Below are positions 13,545 through 14,420 of a DNA stretch of 14,420 bases, in pieces. This DNA is from Coemansia sp. RSA 922 (lineage: Eukaryota; Kickxellomycota; Kickxellomycetes; Kickxellales; Kickxellaceae). Numbering within the stretch: the first letter of the stretch is position 1; every line of letters begins with the position of its first letter. A program made the translations under genes and the position numbers. The notes beneath the pieces are model-generated. The model was not told where the DNA came from, did not search any database, and saw only the letters and a list, made by a program, of their open reading frames with translations. The stretch is from positions 1 to 14,420 of the forward strand of contig JANBQS010000622.1 of assembly GCA_027577415.1 (NCBI GenBank), read 5' to 3'.

Positions 13545-14420
13545 ATGGCTCATATCAGCGACCTTCCCGCGCCTGTTCTCGCCCGGATTATTTCCAAAGC
13601 AGCAGATACACCAGCCCTTACACTATCTCAGTGGAAGACCAAGTTACCGATACTAGCTGTCTGCCGAGCATGGACAAAACAAGCCATTGGCGCCGTGTTT
13701 AACCAGGTTTACGTCGAGGTTACTGCTTTACCACTCTCATCTTTAATAGCTCGCCCCCTCTGTACTTCCAACGCCGAGCTGTTTATCTCGCGCGGATGTG
13801 TACTGGCAGCCAGGCGCTTGACAATTGAATGGTTGCTCCAAACTACTCCCGATCACTTACATTTTATTGTTCTGGAGGTTTTAAAGCTTGATCGCGTTGA
13901 CTGGCAGAACATCAACTCGCTGATTTTTACTGAGGCAGCTCAGATTTTTCAACGCCCAGTGGAGCCTATTATATATGACAAACGAGCTGTTACGGACATT
14001 GCGCGCACCCTACAGTACTTTGCGCAAAACGTGCGTAATATCTTTGAGCTAGACATGTCTATTCAGAACTACGGAGCTACAGAGGAATGTCTCTACGACA
14101 ACCTTGTTACGTATTACGGCCCGCAGCTACAGATCCTTCGAGCACGATATTCCATCCCGCTTCAAAGTCCCTATTTTTCGCGAAACATCAAGGTGCTGGA
14201 GCTTCACTTAGACTCTGCGGCGGCTTGTATTCTTCCAAATATCTCTGGCGAAACACTCCGGGTATTAAAGTTGGACCATGTCCCGCGTAACTTTGCCTGG
14301 AATTATTTTCGCTACAACCTATTTGTCCTGCCTATTGTATTCTACCAGCTGACTATTCTACACCTGACGTTTGAGTACGAGGACACACCGCTTACAGAGG
14401 CCCTTGTACAGGACAAGATA
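13545..14420 (+). CDS. F-box/LRR-like protein, 5' part (292 codons, runs off the window)
   Basis: Translated from ATG 13545, the frame is open through the last base. The F-box-like region spans about residues 5-53: ISDLPAPVLARIISKA, a short insert, then LPILAVCRAWTKQAIGAVF. Leucine-rich segments follow (e.g. HFIVLEVLKLDRVDW, NIKVLELHLD, GETLRVLKLD, QLTILHLTF). By family it would be a Skp1-binding substrate receptor of an SCF ubiquitin ligase; the target is unknown. It is the intact close paralogue of the pseudogene 2.2 kb upstream, in the same orientation with a related 5' flank, so the pair arose by tandem duplication. Judging from the pseudogene, about 245 codons are missing beyond the edge; whether they are intact cannot be seen here. 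Confidence 0.88.
   Translation, partial: MAHISDLPAPVLARIISKAADTPALTLSQWKTKLPILAVCRAWTKQAIGAVFNQVYVEVTALPLSSLIARPLCTSNAELFISRGCVLAARRLTIEWLLQTTPDHLHFIVLEVLKLDRVDWQNINSLIFTEAAQIFQRPVEPIIYDKRAVTDIARTLQYFAQNVRNIFELDMSIQNYGATEECLYDNLVTYYGPQLQILRARYSIPLQSPYFSRNIKVLELHLDSAAACILPNISGETLRVLKLDHVPRNFAWNYFRYNLFVLPIVFYQLTILHLTFEYEDTPLTEALVQDKI

Noticed and set aside
1..14420. tRNA, rRNA, CRISPR array, transposon ends
   Set aside because: Scanned by eye for cloverleaf-type arms, regularly spaced repeats, transposase/reverse-transcriptase motifs and long terminal repeats; none found.

Overview
The window looks like nuclear DNA from a fungus. Genes are intron-poor and compact, intergenic DNA is AT-rich, and several genes have a TATA box about 90-110 bp before the start codon. 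There is an intact eukaryotic-type alkaline phosphatase and a local family of F-box/leucine-rich-repeat-like proteins. This style, with expanded F-box-like paralogues lacking introns, recalls early-diverging fungi such as Kickxellomycotina (Coemansia and relatives). That placement is inference; nothing here fixes the species.

Layout. Positions 1-275 hold the 3' end of an unrecognised + strand gene. From about 800 to 3590 lies the most unusual part: five very short + strand genes (42-64 codons), each encoding one single-finger C2H2/C2HC-like zinc-binding protein, and each with its own TATA-like box. Three (1906, 3071, 3440) place their zinc ligands at residues 19, 22, 35 and 39/41. The other two (907, 2693) place them at 18, 21, 40 and 42, and share related upstream DNA. 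Then come two - strand genes, a multi-pass membrane protein (3646-4449) and an unrecognised 104-residue protein (4801-5115). An 820-bp upstream region leads into a secreted or lumenal alkaline phosphatase (6042-7595, +).

The right half holds a - strand gene with a ubiquitin-like segment (8120-8647) and three members of an F-box/LRR-like family: an intact - strand gene (9235-10908), a decayed + strand copy with four in-frame stops and a frameshift (11334-12949), and a close paralogue of that copy whose frame is open to the window edge (13545-14420). A short element lies upstream of both + strand F-box genes. It also occurs alone at 7665-7716, behind the phosphatase, and probably marks a third, erased copy.

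No operon-like co-function is evident. The two clusters (zinc microproteins on the left, F-box genes on the right) look like fast-evolving families that grow by local duplication, flanking an ordinary phosphatase and three small orphan genes. No tRNA, rRNA, CRISPR array or recognisable transposon was found.
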